Source: Flavobacteriaceae bacterium MAR_2010_72
Lineage (GTDB): Bacteria; Bacteroidota; Bacteroidia; Flavobacteriales; Flavobacteriaceae
Length of the DNA: 64,000 nucleotides
Assembly (NCBI GenBank): GCA_003550275.1
Contig: QXCW01000002.1
Location: 62,001 to 126,000, forward strand
Direction: 5' to 3'
Each line of letters opens with the position of its first letter. Position 1 is the first letter of the stretch. The translations under genes were made by a program, and so were the position numbers. Positions 26,444 through 36,381 of the stretch are shown in pieces. Under the pieces are notes generated by a model that saw nothing but the letters and a program-made list of their open reading frames with translations, made no database searches and had not been told where the DNA came from.

Positions 26444-27436
26444 TTATCTATTTAATAGTTTAACTACATCTTTAGCAAAATAACTTGCAATAAGGTCGGC
26501 TCCAGCACGCTTAATAGCAGTAACTTGTTCCATCATAACAGCATCATGATCTAGCCAGCCTTTATCGGCAGCGGCTTTTAGCATGGCATATTCCCCAGAG
26601 ACCTGATAGACTGCTAGTGGAACATCGACAACATTCTTAATGTCTCTAACAATATCCAAATAACAAAGTCCTGGTTTTACCATCACGATATCAGCACCTT
26701 CATCAATATCCATTTGGGTTTCACGAATGGCTTCAATTCGGTTGGCGTAATCTATTTGATAGGTTTTCTTATCTTTTGGAATGTTTGCCATATCCACAGG
26801 TGCAGAATCCAAGGCATCACGAAATGGCCCATAGAATGCCGAGGCGTATTTAGCCGAATAACTCATGATTCCGGTATCTGTTAACCCTTCGCTTTCTAAA
26901 GCTTCTCGGATGGTCAAAATACGTCCATCCATCATATCGCTAGGAGCCACAAAATTTGCTCCAGCTTGAGCATGAGACAAGCTCATTTTGGCTAAAACTT
27001 CAACTGTGGCATCATTTACAATACTGCCTTGTTCTATAATTCCGTCGTGCCCGTAAACGGAATAGGGGTCAAGGGCCACATCGGTCATGACTAACATGTC
27101 TGGACAAACGGTCTTCACCTTTTTTATGGCGCGTTGCATGAGCCCATTAGGATTTAAAGCTTCAGTGCCTTTATTATCTTTAAGGTTATCGGGAACTTTT
27201 ACAAACAGCAATACTGATTTTAAACCCAGAGACCAAAGTTCCTTAACTTCGTTTTCCAACAGGTCTAAACTATATCTAAAATAGTTAGGCATGGAAGCTA
27301 TTTCTTCCTTGATGCCTTTGCCTTCAACAATAAATAAAGGCACTAAAAAATCGTCAGGAGTAACTATGGTTTCACGAACCAGGGAACGAATGGCTTCATT
27401 GCTTCTTAAACGTCTATTTCGTTGTAATGGATACAT
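26444..27436 (-). CDS. hemB: porphobilinogen synthase (delta-aminolevulinate dehydratase)
   Basis: 330 residues from the ATG at 27436 (MYPLQRNRRLR); a frame extension up to 27502 would run over the hemF stop and is not family-like. The metal site reads DVALDPYSVYGHDG with Asp in place of the Cys of zinc enzymes, so this is the magnesium-type enzyme. The two Schiff-base Lys lie in SYSAKYASAF and in MVKPG. It joins two 5-aminolevulinate molecules into porphobilinogen. It ends the minus-strand hem operon. Confidence 0.97.
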   Translation of the reverse strand: MYPLQRNRRLRSNEAIRSLVRETIVTPDDFLVPLFIVEGKGIKEEIASMPNYFRYSLDLLENEVKELWSLGLKSVLLFVKVPDNLKDNKGTEALNPNGLMQRAIKKVKTVCPDMLVMTDVALDPYSVYGHDGIIEQGSIVNDATVEVLAKMSLSHAQAGANFVAPSDMMDGRILTIREALESEGLTDTGIMSYSAKYASAFYGPFRDALDSAPVDMANIPKDKKTYQIDYANRIEAIRETQMDIDEGADIVMVKPGLCYLDIVRDIKNVVDVPLAVYQVSGEYAMLKAAADKGWLDHDAVMMEQVTAIKRAGADLIASYFAKDVVKLLNR

Positions 27437-27462
27437 GTTATTTAAGTTAAATGTTATAAGTA

Positions 27463-27470
27463 CAAAGTTA
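27463..27470 (-). promoter_or_regulatory. possible internal -7 element before hemB
   Basis: Minus-strand TAACTTTG in the hemF-hemB gap, 27 bases before the hemB ATG. No TTG at a good distance; it may allow some separate hemB transcription. Confidence 0.35.
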
Positions 27471-27488
27471 AAAGTTGTTACTCTTACT

Positions 27489-28391
27489 CTACACCCATTC
27501 AATAGGTTTTTTTAAGACCTTTAAAAGTTGTTCTTCCTCACTTCCAGATTCAGGTTGATGGTTATAAACCCACTGCACATGAGGAGGCAAACTCATTAAT
27601 ATACTTTCAATACGGCCGTTGGTTTTTAGACCGAACAGGGTTCCTTTATCATGCACTAAATTAAATTCCACATAGCGCCCTCGTCTAATTTCTTGCCAAT
27701 TACGGTGCCTGTCTGTATAAGGTAAATCTTTTCGTTTTTCGACTATAGGAACATAAGCTTCAAGAAAACTATTGCCAACTTCAGCAACAAAAGCGTACCA
27801 GTTTTGCATGGTCATTTGTTCTGACCCTTTGCAGTAGTCAAAGAATAAGCCACCTACTCCCCGAGCTTCGTTACGATGTGCATTCCAAAAATAGGAGTCA
27901 CATTTCTTTTTAAAATCATTATAAAAAACAGGGCTGTGCTTATCACAAGCTATTTTGCAGGTGTTATGAAAATGTACCACATCTTCCTCAAATAAATAAT
28001 AAGGGGTTAGATCTTGACCGCCACCAAACCATTGGTCAACAATAGCACCACTTTTATCATACATCTCAAAATAACGCCAATTGGCATGTGCTGTTGGCAC
28101 CATAGGGTTTTTAGGATGAAGAACAAGACTCAAACCACAGGCGAAAAAATTAGCATCATTAACCTTAAAATAATCCTGCATAGTTTCGGGTAATTCACCA
28201 TGCACTGCCGATATATTAACGCCTCCTTTTTCAAATACGGCACCATTTTGAATCACACGTGTTCTTCCGCCACCGCCTTCTGCACGTTCCCAAAGGTCTT
28301 CTTTAAATTTTGCACCGCCATCAATGTCTTCAAGTTTTGAAGTAATGGTATTTTGCAGGTCTTGTATATATTGATGGAACTTTTCTTTCAT
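27489..28391 (-). CDS. hemF: oxygen-dependent coproporphyrinogen III oxidase
   Basis: 300 residues. Family blocks WERAEGGGGRTRV, GGGQDLTPYYLFEEDVVHFH and RRGRYVEFNLVHDKGTLFGL are intact. It decarboxylates coproporphyrinogen III to protoporphyrinogen IX using oxygen, pointing to aerobic haem synthesis by the protoporphyrin route. It lies seven bases after the GNAT gene. Confidence 0.97.
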   Translation of the reverse strand: MKEKFHQYIQDLQNTITSKLEDIDGGAKFKEDLWERAEGGGGRTRVIQNGAVFEKGGVNISAVHGELPETMQDYFKVNDANFFACGLSLVLHPKNPMVPTAHANWRYFEMYDKSGAIVDQWFGGGQDLTPYYLFEEDVVHFHNTCKIACDKHSPVFYNDFKKKCDSYFWNAHRNEARGVGGLFFDYCKGSEQMTMQNWYAFVAEVGNSFLEAYVPIVEKRKDLPYTDRHRNWQEIRRGRYVEFNLVHDKGTLFGLKTNGRIESILMSLPPHVQWVYNHQPESGSEEEQLLKVLKKPIEWV

Positions 28392-28398
28392 ATCTTAA

Positions 28399-28932
28399 CT
28401 AAATGGTTAGTTCGTATAATTCCATATCAAGTGGTGATTCATGTTCTGGCGTAAATTCGCCATCCAATGTTTCTTTCCACCTAAAGCCTGAATTTATTGC
28501 CACGTTTACACTGCTTTTATTACTATGGTGAGCAATAATCTGCAAGGTTTTAAGTCCCAAATCATCAGTTGCGAAGGTTGAGGTTGCTGAAATGGCTTGT
28601 TTCATCCAGCCTTGACCTTTAAATTTTTCACCAATACAATATGCAAATTCTCCTTGCTTTGCTTTCCAGTTCAAATTTTTAAGGATGATTAAACCAGCAA
28701 CATTTTTTGTGGGTTTATCCTTAATTGTAAACACAAATTCTGATTTGGCCTTCATGCAATCCATTTTGCTTTTAATATAACGTTTTGAACCTTCTAAAGT
28801 TCTATTCGCCGCTATGGTTTTTGGCAAAAAACGTTTTAACCTTTGGGTGTTGGATACCAAGAGTTTGTTGAGATGAAGAGCATCTGAAGGTTTTAAACGG
28901 TCAATATAAAATGCCTCACCATTATAGATCAT
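28399..28932 (-). CDS. GNAT family N-acetyltransferase within hem operon
   Basis: 177 residues of the RimJ/RimL-like GNAT fold: GEKFKGQGWMKQA is the acetyl-CoA binding loop (Q/RxxGxG/A), and HHSNKSSVNVAINSGFRW is the typical C-terminal Asn-x-x-S region. The substrate cannot be read from the sequence. It overlaps the EI24 gene stop by 11 bases and is read with the haem genes; in related genomes the same gene sits here, which suggests a tie to haem synthesis, but that is inference. Confidence 0.85.
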   Translation of the reverse strand: MIYNGEAFYIDRLKPSDALHLNKLLVSNTQRLKRFLPKTIAANRTLEGSKRYIKSKMDCMKAKSEFVFTIKDKPTKNVAGLIILKNLNWKAKQGEFAYCIGEKFKGQGWMKQAISATSTFATDDLGLKTLQIIAHHSNKSSVNVAINSGFRWKETLDGEFTPEHESPLDMELYELTI

Positions 28933-29689
28933 GTTTATCTAATTTATGTTGTTTTGGAAGCAGATTAACTGTTGTAATTGAGGCAGCAGTAACTGATAAT
29001 GGTAAAACAAAAATAATTCCAAATACAGGAACCAAAAGAAACAAGATAAAAATAATCCCATTACCAATAGCAATACCGCGATGTTGCTTAACAAAAGTAA
29101 TACTTTCAGAATACTTAAAATGACGCTCTAAAGTATAATCCATATTTCCAAAACCTGCATAATAAGCCTGAACTAAAAATAGTAATACACTTGAAAAGAT
29201 GCCAATAATTGGAATAAAGCTTATAATAAGTATTGGTAGGGTTAGAAGCAATTCTAGACAAAGGTTTCGAGCATTGATACGAACACCTCTCCAAAGTTGT
29301 TCATTGAATGAGGTATTTCTATGCTGTGATTTTTCAACACCAGTTAAATGGGATTCAATTTTTTCTGAAACCGGACTCATGAATGGCGCAGATAGCGCCA
29401 TAATCATATGTTTATAGAGAATAAGTCCAACGGCCAATATAAAAAGTCCTGAAATGAATTCAAGAATTTTAAACATCCAAGAATTTACTTCGAGATTCCA
29501 TGACGGGAATAAGCTTGTAATGAAATCAACAATATTATCTGAAAACCCATAAGCAGAAACTCCAATACTAACAGCGGTGAAAACACTAATTAATATTGGA
29601 ACTGCAAAATACTTCCAAAGGTTTAGTTTAGAAATTAAACTAAATGCCCCAAAATACGCTTTGATTCCAGATACAATAGTATTAAGCAT
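28922..29689 (-). CDS. EI24/CysZ-like membrane protein within hem operon
   Basis: 255 residues with five or six hydrophobic helices (about 24-50, 70-92, 95-110, 145-170, 200-230). The segment [19 protein letters not shown] matches the EI24/CysZ-like family. Relatives include the sulphate permease CysZ and eukaryotic EI24. No sulphate-assimilation gene lies nearby, and its place in the haem operon suggests another role, perhaps in membrane handling of haem intermediates (inference). It overlaps hemE by eight bases. Confidence 0.85.
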   Translation of the reverse strand: MLNTIVSGIKAYFGAFSLISKLNLWKYFAVPILISVFTAVSIGVSAYGFSDNIVDFITSLFPSWNLEVNSWMFKILEFISGLFILAVGLILYKHMIMALSAPFMSPVSEKIESHLTGVEKSQHRNTSFNEQLWRGVRINARNLCLELLLTLPILIISFIPIIGIFSSVLLFLVQAYYAGFGNMDYTLERHFKYSESITFVKQHRGIAIGNGIIFILFLLVPVFGIIFVLPLSVTAASITTVNLLPKQHKLDKHDL

Positions 29690-30707
29690 GATACTCTTTC
29701 ACAGCATCAACAAAGGCTTTAGCATTTTCTAATGGAATATTAGGCAGAATGCCATGCCCTAAATTGACAATATATTTGTCTTTTCCGAATTCATCGATCA
29801 TTTGATGCACCATCTTTTTAATTTCTGAAGGTGGTGATAATAATCGCGAAGGATCAAAATTTCCTTGTAAAGTGATATTTCCACCCGTTAGATATCTCGC
29901 ATTTCGGGCTGAACAGGTCCAGTCGACACCCAATGCCGACGCACCAGATCTTGACATTTCATTAAGCGCAAACCAACACCCTTTACCAAAAGCAATAACA
30001 GGAGCGTCATCTTTTAAAGCATCAATGATTTGCTGCATATATTGCCATGAAAACTCCTGATAATCTACAGGAGAGAGCATGCCTCCCCAAGAATCAAATA
30101 TTTGTACAGCATTAACACCAGCTTTCACTTTTTCTTTTAAATAAGCAATTGTGGTATCAGTGATTTTTTGTAATAACTGATGCGCAGCTATTGGATTTGT
30201 GAAACAAAATTCTTTTGCCTTATCAAAGGTTTTGCTGCCTTGCCCTTGTACGCAATAGCATAGAATAGTCCATGGCGAACCGGCAAAACCAATTAAGGGA
30301 ATCTCGTCATTAAGCTTTTCTTTAGTGGCTTTTATGGCTTGATACACGTAATCAAGTGCTTCAGTTACATCAGGGACAATTACAGTCTCAACATCGTTTG
30401 ATGACCGAATAGGGTTTGGGAGATAAGGGCCAAAATTGGGCTTCATTTGCACTTCAATGTTCATGGCTTGTGGGATAACCAAAATATCACTGAATAAAAT
30501 TGCGGCATCCATACCGTACCTCTTAATAGGCTGGACGGTTATTTCACTTGCGAGTTCAGGAGTTTGACAGCGGGTAAAAAAATCGTATTTCGCTTTTATT
30601 TCTTGAAATTCAGGCAAATAACGGCCTGCCTGACGCATCATCCAAACAGGAGGACGATCAACAGTTTCACCCTTTAGTGCTCTTAAGAATAAGTCGTTTT
30701 TTATCAT
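29682..30707 (-). CDS. hemE: uroporphyrinogen decarboxylase
   Basis: 341 residues. The N-terminal signature [17 protein letters not shown] and the second one [20 protein letters not shown] are intact. It removes four acetate carboxyls from uroporphyrinogen III to give coproporphyrinogen III. It is one base after the hemC-hemD fusion and overlaps the EI24 gene. Confidence 0.97.
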   Translation of the reverse strand: MIKNDLFLRALKGETVDRPPVWMMRQAGRYLPEFQEIKAKYDFFTRCQTPELASEITVQPIKRYGMDAAILFSDILVIPQAMNIEVQMKPNFGPYLPNPIRSSNDVETVIVPDVTEALDYVYQAIKATKEKLNDEIPLIGFAGSPWTILCYCVQGQGSKTFDKAKEFCFTNPIAAHQLLQKITDTTIAYLKEKVKAGVNAVQIFDSWGGMLSPVDYQEFSWQYMQQIIDALKDDAPVIAFGKGCWFALNEMSRSGASALGVDWTCSARNARYLTGGNITLQGNFDPSRLLSPPSEIKKMVHQMIDEFGKDKYIVNLGHGILPNIPLENAKAFVDAVKEYHA

Positions 30708-30708
30708 T

Positions 30709-32283
30709 TTAGGTGTAGTGTTCGTTTACTAATTCAATTACACTTTCGACGGTTGGGACTTTAGCCACACGGACATCTTCAAAATACTTTTGAGCTTCTT
30801 TGGCAGTTGTTTCTCCAATACAAAAGGCAATTTTATTAATTTTATTTAGTTTAATATAGCTTTCAACCGTTGAAGGACTGTAAAACATAACACCTTCAAC
30901 CGAACCCTCTACCTTGATTGGGGCATGTTTTGTTTGATAGGCAGTTATTTCATTGACCTCAATATGGTTCTTTTTTAATAGTGTTGGGAGATCATCCAAA
31001 CGCAAATCACTACAAAAATAGGTCACTTTAGTGCCATCCATATATTCTACCAAATAATCCGCTAGTTTTTTGGCGTTATTTTCAGTATGCTTTACGGGGC
31101 CAATTTTACGTTCGATTAGTTTTTTGGTACGTCTGCCTACACAATAGATATTTTTAAAGCGTAAATCCTCTTGAGAGAAATTGTTTAGCAAAGCTTCAAC
31201 GGCATTTTGACTTGTAATAATCACATTGTCTGGCTTTGGCTTTAATACGCTAGGAGTCATTCTGTTCAAACTAATTTGAATGAAATCACTGCCATCGACT
31301 TTTACGTCACTATGAAACAATTGCTTTTGTGAATTAGTTAATGTTTTGGTAGAATACACATTAACAATGTTTTTAGGCTTTTTGAGATCATCCATTAAAC
31401 GGTTTCCACCACGTTCAATTATGTAATTGGCACAGAATTCGGCCATATTAAGGTGTGACCCTAGTTTTTCGGTTCGAGTAACTTCTATTTTCTTACTGCC
31501 ATCAAGACTTAAAAGTACACCTTGAAAATAAACTTCTTCATTTTTAATATAGGCCAAGGCGCCAATGGGTGCAGAGCAACCACCTTCCAAAATGTTCAAA
31601 AACTGGCGTTCAATTGTGGTGCAAATTTCGGTTTCTTCGTGATTGATTTCAGCACAAATTTCTCTTGTCTCATCGTCTTCTTCTAAAGCGGATATCATTA
31701 TTGCGCCTTGGGCTGGAGCAGGAACCATCCAATCCAAATTAAACGAAGTTTCTGGCTTTAGGCCTATACGCCCTAAACCAGCGGCGGCAAATATGGCTCC
31801 GTTCCAGTTGTTTTCTGTAAGTTTTTCTAACCGCGTATTGACGTTGCCTCTCAAGTCAACAACACTATGTGTAGGGTATCGATTAAGCCACTGCGCTCTG
31901 CGACGTAAACTTCCAGTAGCAATAACAGCTTCTTTTTGAGACAAAAACTCTTCATTGTTTTTGAACACCAAACAATCTTTTACATTGCCTCGTTTTAAAA
32001 CTGCAGCTTGTACAATGCCTTTTGGTAAAACAGTAGGCACATCTTTTAGTGAATGTACAGCGATATCAATATCACCGTTAAGCATTGCCATATCTAATGT
32101 TCTTGTGAAAACTCCGGTAATACCAAGTTCGTAAATGGGTTTATTAAGCACTAAATCGCCAGTAGCCTTAACGGGAACTAACATAGTTTTGTGGCCTAAA
32201 TGTTCTATTTGTTGCTGTACGGTTTTGGCTTGCCATAATGCTAATTCACTATCGCGAGTTCCAATACGGATTATTTTAGGCAT
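30709..32283 (-). CDS. hemC: hydroxymethylbilane synthase fused to uroporphyrinogen-III synthase (HemC-HemD)
   Basis: 524 residues; HemC alone is about 310. Residues 1-300 are Hem[15 protein letters not shown] at the start, GSLRRRAQW, and the dipyrromethane cofactor Cys236 in [11 protein letters not shown]. Residues about 305-524 look like Hem[43 protein letters not shown], and the final [13 protein letters not shown]. HemC joins four porphobilinogens; HemD closes the ring with inversion of ring D. A fusion would pass the unstable hydroxymethylbilane directly between sites. No separate hemD is in the window. The start overlaps the hemA stop by eight bases. Confidence 0.94.
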   Translation of the reverse strand: MPKIIRIGTRDSELALWQAKTVQQQIEHLGHKTMLVPVKATGDLVLNKPIYELGITGVFTRTLDMAMLNGDIDIAVHSLKDVPTVLPKGIVQAAVLKRGNVKDCLVFKNNEEFLSQKEAVIATGSLRRRAQWLNRYPTHSVVDLRGNVNTRLEKLTENNWNGAIFAAAGLGRIGLKPETSFNLDWMVPAPAQGAIMISALEEDDETREICAEINHEETEICTTIERQFLNILEGGCSAPIGALAYIKNEEVYFQGVLLSLDGSKKIEVTRTEKLGSHLNMAEFCANYIIERGGNRLMDDLKKPKNIVNVYSTKTLTNSQKQLFHSDVKVDGSDFIQISLNRMTPSVLKPKPDNVIITSQNAVEALLNNFSQEDLRFKNIYCVGRRTKKLIERKIGPVKHTENNAKKLADYLVEYMDGTKVTYFCSDLRLDDLPTLLKKNHIEVNEITAYQTKHAPIKVEGSVEGVMFYSPSTVESYIKLNKINKIAFCIGETTAKEAQKYFEDVRVAKVPTVESVIELVNEHYT

Positions 32284-33535
32284 TTTTTGAGAGTTCTAAT
32301 TGAAATACTTTTTTTATAAGCTCAAGGCTTTCGTCGGTTGACATGTCATCATTTTTGAGGTGATGGGCAAAATGATTTGTGATTTTCTGGATGATGTTTT
32401 GGCTGATTAATTCTGCCTGTGCTTCATTAAAATCAGATAATTTTTTGCGTTGCGTGTCAAGTTCCGCTGTAGCAAAATCGTTTAATTTATGCTTTAAGGC
32501 CTTGATGGTTGGAGCAAATTTTCGGGTTTCTAGCCAGGCATTGAATTCGCCTTTAACATCTTCTATAATTGCTTCAGCCAATGGGATATGAGATTTTCTG
32601 TTTTCTAAAGTCTCATCCGTAATTTGAGACAGATCATCCAAATGAATTAAGGTGACATTGTCTAATTCCCGAACATTGTCATTTACATTTTTAGGAATGG
32701 ACAAATCCAATATCAATAAAGGCTTTTGGGTTTGAATGCAGTATTTATCTAAAGTCGGATTTTGTGCTCCAGTAGCTACAATTAGAATGTCTGAAGCATT
32801 GATTTCTTCCTGCAGATTAGCATAATCCTTAACGAGGAGGTTAAACTTCCCCGCAATAGCTTCAGCTTTGGTTTTGGTGCGATTTATTAAAGTAATATGT
32901 TCATTTTTAGTGTGTTTCACTAAATTTTCGCAAGTGTTTCTTCCTATTTTTCCGGTTCCAAAAAGAAGAATATTTTTTTCTGAAACCTGTTCAATATTTT
33001 TCAGGATGTACTGAACTGAAGCAAAAGATACCGATGTGGCACCTGATGAAATTTCGGTTTCAGTTTTTATACGTTTGCTAGCCTGAATCACTGCATTAAT
33101 CAAGCGCTCTAAAAAAGGATTGAGTAGTTGATGCTTTTTGGCAAGGCGCGCACTTGTTTTTAGCTGACTAATAATCTCGAAATCGCCTAAAATTTGGCTG
33201 TCCAGACCAGAGCCAACCTTAAACATATGCGAAATAGCTTCTCTATTTTTATAAATGTAAGCAACGTCTTGAAACTCCTCAACGGTTCCTTTAGTATTAT
33301 CACACAATAATTGAATAAGTTGGTATGGATGTTCTGCAAACCCATAAAGCTCGGTGCGGTTACAGGTAGAGGTGGCGATTACACTTTCTATACCTTTATC
33401 TTTGGCTTGAGACAACAAAGCTTTTTTCGCTTCATCATCTAAACTGAAATGCCCACGAATATCCGCATCGGCTTTTTTATAACTTAAACCAATGGCATAA
33501 AATGTTGTGCCTTTTGAAATTTTATATTGCTCCAT
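32276..33535 (-). CDS. hemA: glutamyl-tRNA reductase
   Basis: 419 residues. Catalytic Cys in STCNRTELYGF, NADPH-binding GTGKIGRNTCENL, and a C-terminal dimerisation region. It reduces glutamyl-tRNA to glutamate-1-semialdehyde, the first committed and usually controlled step of the C5 haem path. The next enzyme, hemL, is not in the window. It heads the operon and has a well-formed promoter, facing an AraC-type regulator gene. Confidence 0.97.
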   Translation of the reverse strand: MEQYKISKGTTFYAIGLSYKKADADIRGHFSLDDEAKKALLSQAKDKGIESVIATSTCNRTELYGFAEHPYQLIQLLCDNTKGTVEEFQDVAYIYKNREAISHMFKVGSGLDSQILGDFEIISQLKTSARLAKKHQLLNPFLERLINAVIQASKRIKTETEISSGATSVSFASVQYILKNIEQVSEKNILLFGTGKIGRNTCENLVKHTKNEHITLINRTKTKAEAIAGKFNLLVKDYANLQEEINASDILIVATGAQNPTLDKYCIQTQKPLLILDLSIPKNVNDNVRELDNVTLIHLDDLSQITDETLENRKSHIPLAEAIIEDVKGEFNAWLETRKFAPTIKALKHKLNDFATAELDTQRKKLSDFNEAQAELISQNIIQKITNHFAHHLKNDDMSTDESLELIKKVFQLELSKNA

Positions 33536-33558
33536 AACCTGATTTGGAATAACGAGAA

Positions 33559-33590
33559 CAAAAATATAGATGTGTTATGAAAAAAAACAA
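33559..33590 (-). promoter_or_regulatory. hemA operon promoter (TTG-N21-TATTTTTG)
   Basis: On the minus strand TTG (33590-33588) and TATTTTTG (33566-33559) are 21 bases apart, matching the Bacteroidota promoter form. The -7 element is 24 bases before the hemA ATG. Confidence 0.65.
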
Positions 33591-33660
33591 CGCTAAAAGA
33601 ACTTAAAGTATCGTTAGTGGGTTTTTACGGTTTTTTTTTAAAATAATATAACAAATGTCA

Positions 33661-33668
33661 TACTTTTG
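33661..33668 (+). promoter_or_regulatory. putative -7 element of the AraC regulator gene
   Basis: TACTTTTG fits TAnnTTTG and lies 70 bases before the TTG start at 33738. No TTG lies at the expected upstream distance. It is back to back with the hemA promoter, about 95 bases away. Confidence 0.5.
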
Positions 33669-33737
33669 CAGTAATAACACGGCTTTCAGAGTCATTAGTT
33701 TAGAATCAATCTAAATAACAAATTAAAATTTTAGGAT

Positions 33738-34625
33738 TTGTCAGAGTTTAAAAATATCGCTAAAGGTTCATTTGAGGAAACAAAAGTTGAAGACGGCTTT
33801 TTTGTGTTGACTTTTCAAAATGAAAAAGATGAGGTGCAAGTTCTTGAGCGTGATATAGATAGTAGTTTCATTCAGTTTCATTTTTGTTTAAAGGGTTCAA
33901 GTCAGTTTATTTTCAATAATGGAAATTATAGATTGACTATAGAGGATGAAAACTCCTTATTGCTTTATAATCCGCAACGAGATTTACCTATTCATTTAGA
34001 AGTTAATCCTAATTCGTGGTTAGTGTCAGTACTAATTTCAATCAAGAAATTTCACGGTTTGTTTTCGCAAGAAGCAGATTATATCACGTTTTTAAGCGAT
34101 GACAACAAGGATAAAAAGTATTACAAGGATGGAAACATTTCACCTTCAATGGCCATAGTTTTAAACCAACTTATCAATTACAATTTAAATCAATCCATAC
34201 GCAATTTGTATTTTAAAGGAAAGGCGCTGGAGTTATTAAGCCTTTACTTTAATAGAAGTGAGGATGCCAATATTGAACAGTGCCCTTTTTTGGTCGACGA
34301 AACCAATGTGATTAAAATTAGAAAAGCCAAGGATATTATCATTAACCGTATGGCAGAGCCACCAACACTGCAAGAACTTGCCGATGAAATTGGCTTGAGC
34401 TTGAAAAAGCTAAAGGAAGGGTTTAAGCAAATTTATGGAGATTCGGTTTTTAGTTTTTTGTTTGATTATAAAATGGAATTTGCCCGTAAACTTTTAGAAG
34501 CAGGCGATGATAATGTTAATGAAGTCGGATTAAAAGTAGGATATAGTACCTCCAGTCATTTTATTGCGGCATTTAAAAAGAAATATGGCACTACACCCAA
34601 AAAATATATCCAATCGTTAAATTAG
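33738..34625 (+). CDS. AraC family transcriptional regulator, divergent from hemA
   Basis: 295 residues if read from TTG at 33738; no in-frame ATG lies near the N terminus, so TTG is the best start. The first 190 residues are a sensor region of no obvious fold with FIQFHFCLKGSSQFIFNN. Residues about 195-293 are the two helix-turn-helix AraC domain (LADEIGLSLKKLKEGFKQIYG, and VGLKVGYSTSSHFIAAFKKKY). Its position opposite hemA, with haem genes also downstream on its own strand, suggests control of haem or iron genes, by inference. It is followed five bases on by a ThuA gene. Confidence 0.9.
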   Translation: MSEFKNIAKGSFEETKVEDGFFVLTFQNEKDEVQVLERDIDSSFIQFHFCLKGSSQFIFNNGNYRLTIEDENSLLLYNPQRDLPIHLEVNPNSWLVSVLISIKKFHGLFSQEADYITFLSDDNKDKKYYKDGNISPSMAIVLNQLINYNLNQSIRNLYFKGKALELLSLYFNRSEDANIEQCPFLVDETNVIKIRKAKDIIINRMAEPPTLQELADEIGLSLKKLKEGFKQIYGDSVFSFLFDYKMEFARKLLEAGDDNVNEVGLKVGYSTSSHFIAAFKKKYGTTPKKYIQSLN

Positions 34626-34630
34626 AGCTA

Positions 34631-35338
34631 TTGAAAACCATCATCTATCTAGCATTTCTAGGTTTTGGCTGTTTAAGTTGTCAAAATAATCATGTTTTGG
34701 TGTTTACCAAAACTGCAGATTTCAGGCATGATTCTATAGAAACCGGTGTTGAAATGGTAATGCAAATGGCAGAAGAAAATGCCTTTGAAGTAACGCATTC
34801 CGAAGACGCTACTATGTTTGAAAATGATAGGTTAAAGACCTATGATTTGATTATTTTTTTAAATACGTCTGGCGATATTTTAAATGAAAATCAACAAGAA
34901 GGCTTTAAAAGTTACATTCATAACGGAGGAAGTTTTATGGGTATTCATTCGGCCACCGATACCGAACATGACTGGCCTTGGTACGGCAAATTAGTTGGAG
35001 CCTATTTTGTAAATCATCCTGAAAAATCAAATGCCGAAATGATAATCGTCGATTCAATGCACCAAAGTACTAAACACCTTTCTGAAAGATGGGTTCAGTT
35101 TGACGAATGGTACAATTTTAAGTATACAAACCCTGAGATAAACGTTCTTCTCAAGCTAGATGAAAACACCTATGAGGGTGGAGAAAACGGGGAATATCAC
35201 CCAATTGCATGGTGTCACGATTTTGAAGGTGGAAGGGCATTTTATACGGGATTGGGACATACCAAAACCTTATATTCAGAGCCATTGTTTAGAAAACATA
35301 TTTTGGGAGGGATAAACTATTGTCTAAAAAACAAATAA
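34631..35338 (+). CDS. ThuA domain protein with lipoprotein-like signal
   Basis: 235 residues from a TTG at 34631. The N terminus (YLAFLGFGCLSCQ) is a probable lipoprotein signal with Cys17. The body is a class I glutamine amidotransferase-like ThuA domain: SFMGIHSATDTEHDWPWY and the later EYHPIAWCHDFEGGRAFYTG with GLGHT. Family members act on sugars or in sugar uptake in Bacteroidota; the true reaction is unknown. Its end overlaps upstream of the hemH start, which suggests co-transcription with hemH. Confidence 0.88.
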   Translation: MKTIIYLAFLGFGCLSCQNNHVLVFTKTADFRHDSIETGVEMVMQMAEENAFEVTHSEDATMFENDRLKTYDLIIFLNTSGDILNENQQEGFKSYIHNGGSFMGIHSATDTEHDWPWYGKLVGAYFVNHPEKSNAEMIIVDSMHQSTKHLSERWVQFDEWYNFKYTNPEINVLLKLDENTYEGGENGEYHPIAWCHDFEGGRAFYTGLGHTKTLYSEPLFRKHILGGINYCLKNK

Positions 35339-35346
35339 GAAAAAGA

Positions 35347-36381
35347 ATGAAAAAAGGAGTTTTACTCGTTAATCTTGGTTCTCCAGATAGTCCAGAGCCT
35401 AAAGATGTGAAAAGATATTTAGGCGAATTTTTAATGGACGAACGTGTTATTGATGTGCCGCTATGGGCAAGAACCCTTATAGTAAAAGGAATTATTTTAA
35501 ATACGAGACCAAAAGCATCAGCGGCAGCCTACAAAAAAATATGGTGGGACGAAGGTTCTCCTTTAATCGTTATTTCTGAACGTTTACAACATAAAATTCA
35601 ACAGCAAACAGAATTACCGGTAGCATTGGCAATGCGTTATGGTAGTATGACTATTAAAAAAGGACTTCAAGAATTAGTTGACCAAGGTGTTGATGAAGTG
35701 TTTTTGATTCCGTTGTACCCTCAATTTGCAATGGCAACAACTGAGACAATTCTGGTTTTGGCTGAAAACATTAGAAAAGAACATTTTCCAAACCTAAAAA
35801 TTGAAGATTTACCAGCCTTTTACAATGACCAAGAGTATATTGAAGTTCTTTCTTATAGTATTAAAAAGCATTTGAAAGACAAGAATTACGAACACGTACT
35901 GTTCTCTTATCATGGTGTTCCAGAACGTCACATCCGTAAAAGGGACATTACCAAATCACATTGTAAAATAGATGGGGTCTGCTGTAAAACACCGTCAAAA
36001 GCACATGAATTCTGTTATAGGCATCAATGCTTGGAAGTAACCCGACTGGTTACCGAAAAGTTAGACATGAAGGCAGGCAGCTATTCCACATCTTTTCAAT
36101 CACGATTGGGGTTTGACCCTTGGTTGCAGCCCTATACCGACAGAACTATTGAGCGGTTAGGGAAAGAAGGTGTAAAATCTATGGCCATTGTTACTCCAGC
36201 CTTTGTAAGTGATTGTTTAGAGACACTAGAAGAAATAGCCATGGAAGGTGAGGAGATTTTTCATGAAATGGGTGGCGAAGAATTCACGACTGTACCTTGC
36301 TTAAATGATGATAATGAATGGGTAAACTTACTCGCAAAATGGATCAATAATTGGGCAACTTCCAAATCTGTCCTTATGTAA
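35347..36381 (+). CDS. hemH: ferrochelatase
   Basis: 344 residues from the ATG at 35347; the frame also opens at a TTG 27 bases upstream, inside the ThuA gene. Active-site His in LFSYHGVPERH and the Glu in DCLETLEEI are intact. The Cys-rich stretch HCKIDGVCCKTP, with further Cys in HEFCYRHQC, resembles the [2Fe-2S]-type segment of several bacterial ferrochelatases. It inserts Fe2+ into protoporphyrin IX. Its stop overlaps the MATE start in the form TAATG. Confidence 0.97.
   Translation: MKKGVLLVNLGSPDSPEPKDVKRYLGEFLMDERVIDVPLWARTLIVKGIILNTRPKASAAAYKKIWWDEGSPLIVISERLQHKIQQQTELPVALAMRYGSMTIKKGLQELVDQGVDEVFLIPLYPQFAMATTETILVLAENIRKEHFPNLKIEDLPAFYNDQEYIEVLSYSIKKHLKDKNYEHVLFSYHGVPERHIRKRDITKSHCKIDGVCCKTPSKAHEFCYRHQCLEVTRLVTEKLDMKAGSYSTSFQSRLGFDPWLQPYTDRTIERLGKEGVKSMAIVTPAFVSDCLETLEEIAMEGEEIFHEMGGEEFTTVPCLNDDNEWVNLLAKWINNWATSKSVLM

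Noticed and set aside
26444-27502. N-terminal extension of hemB
   Set aside because: The extra 22 residues run over the hemF stop and are not family-like; the ATG at 27436 fits HemB.
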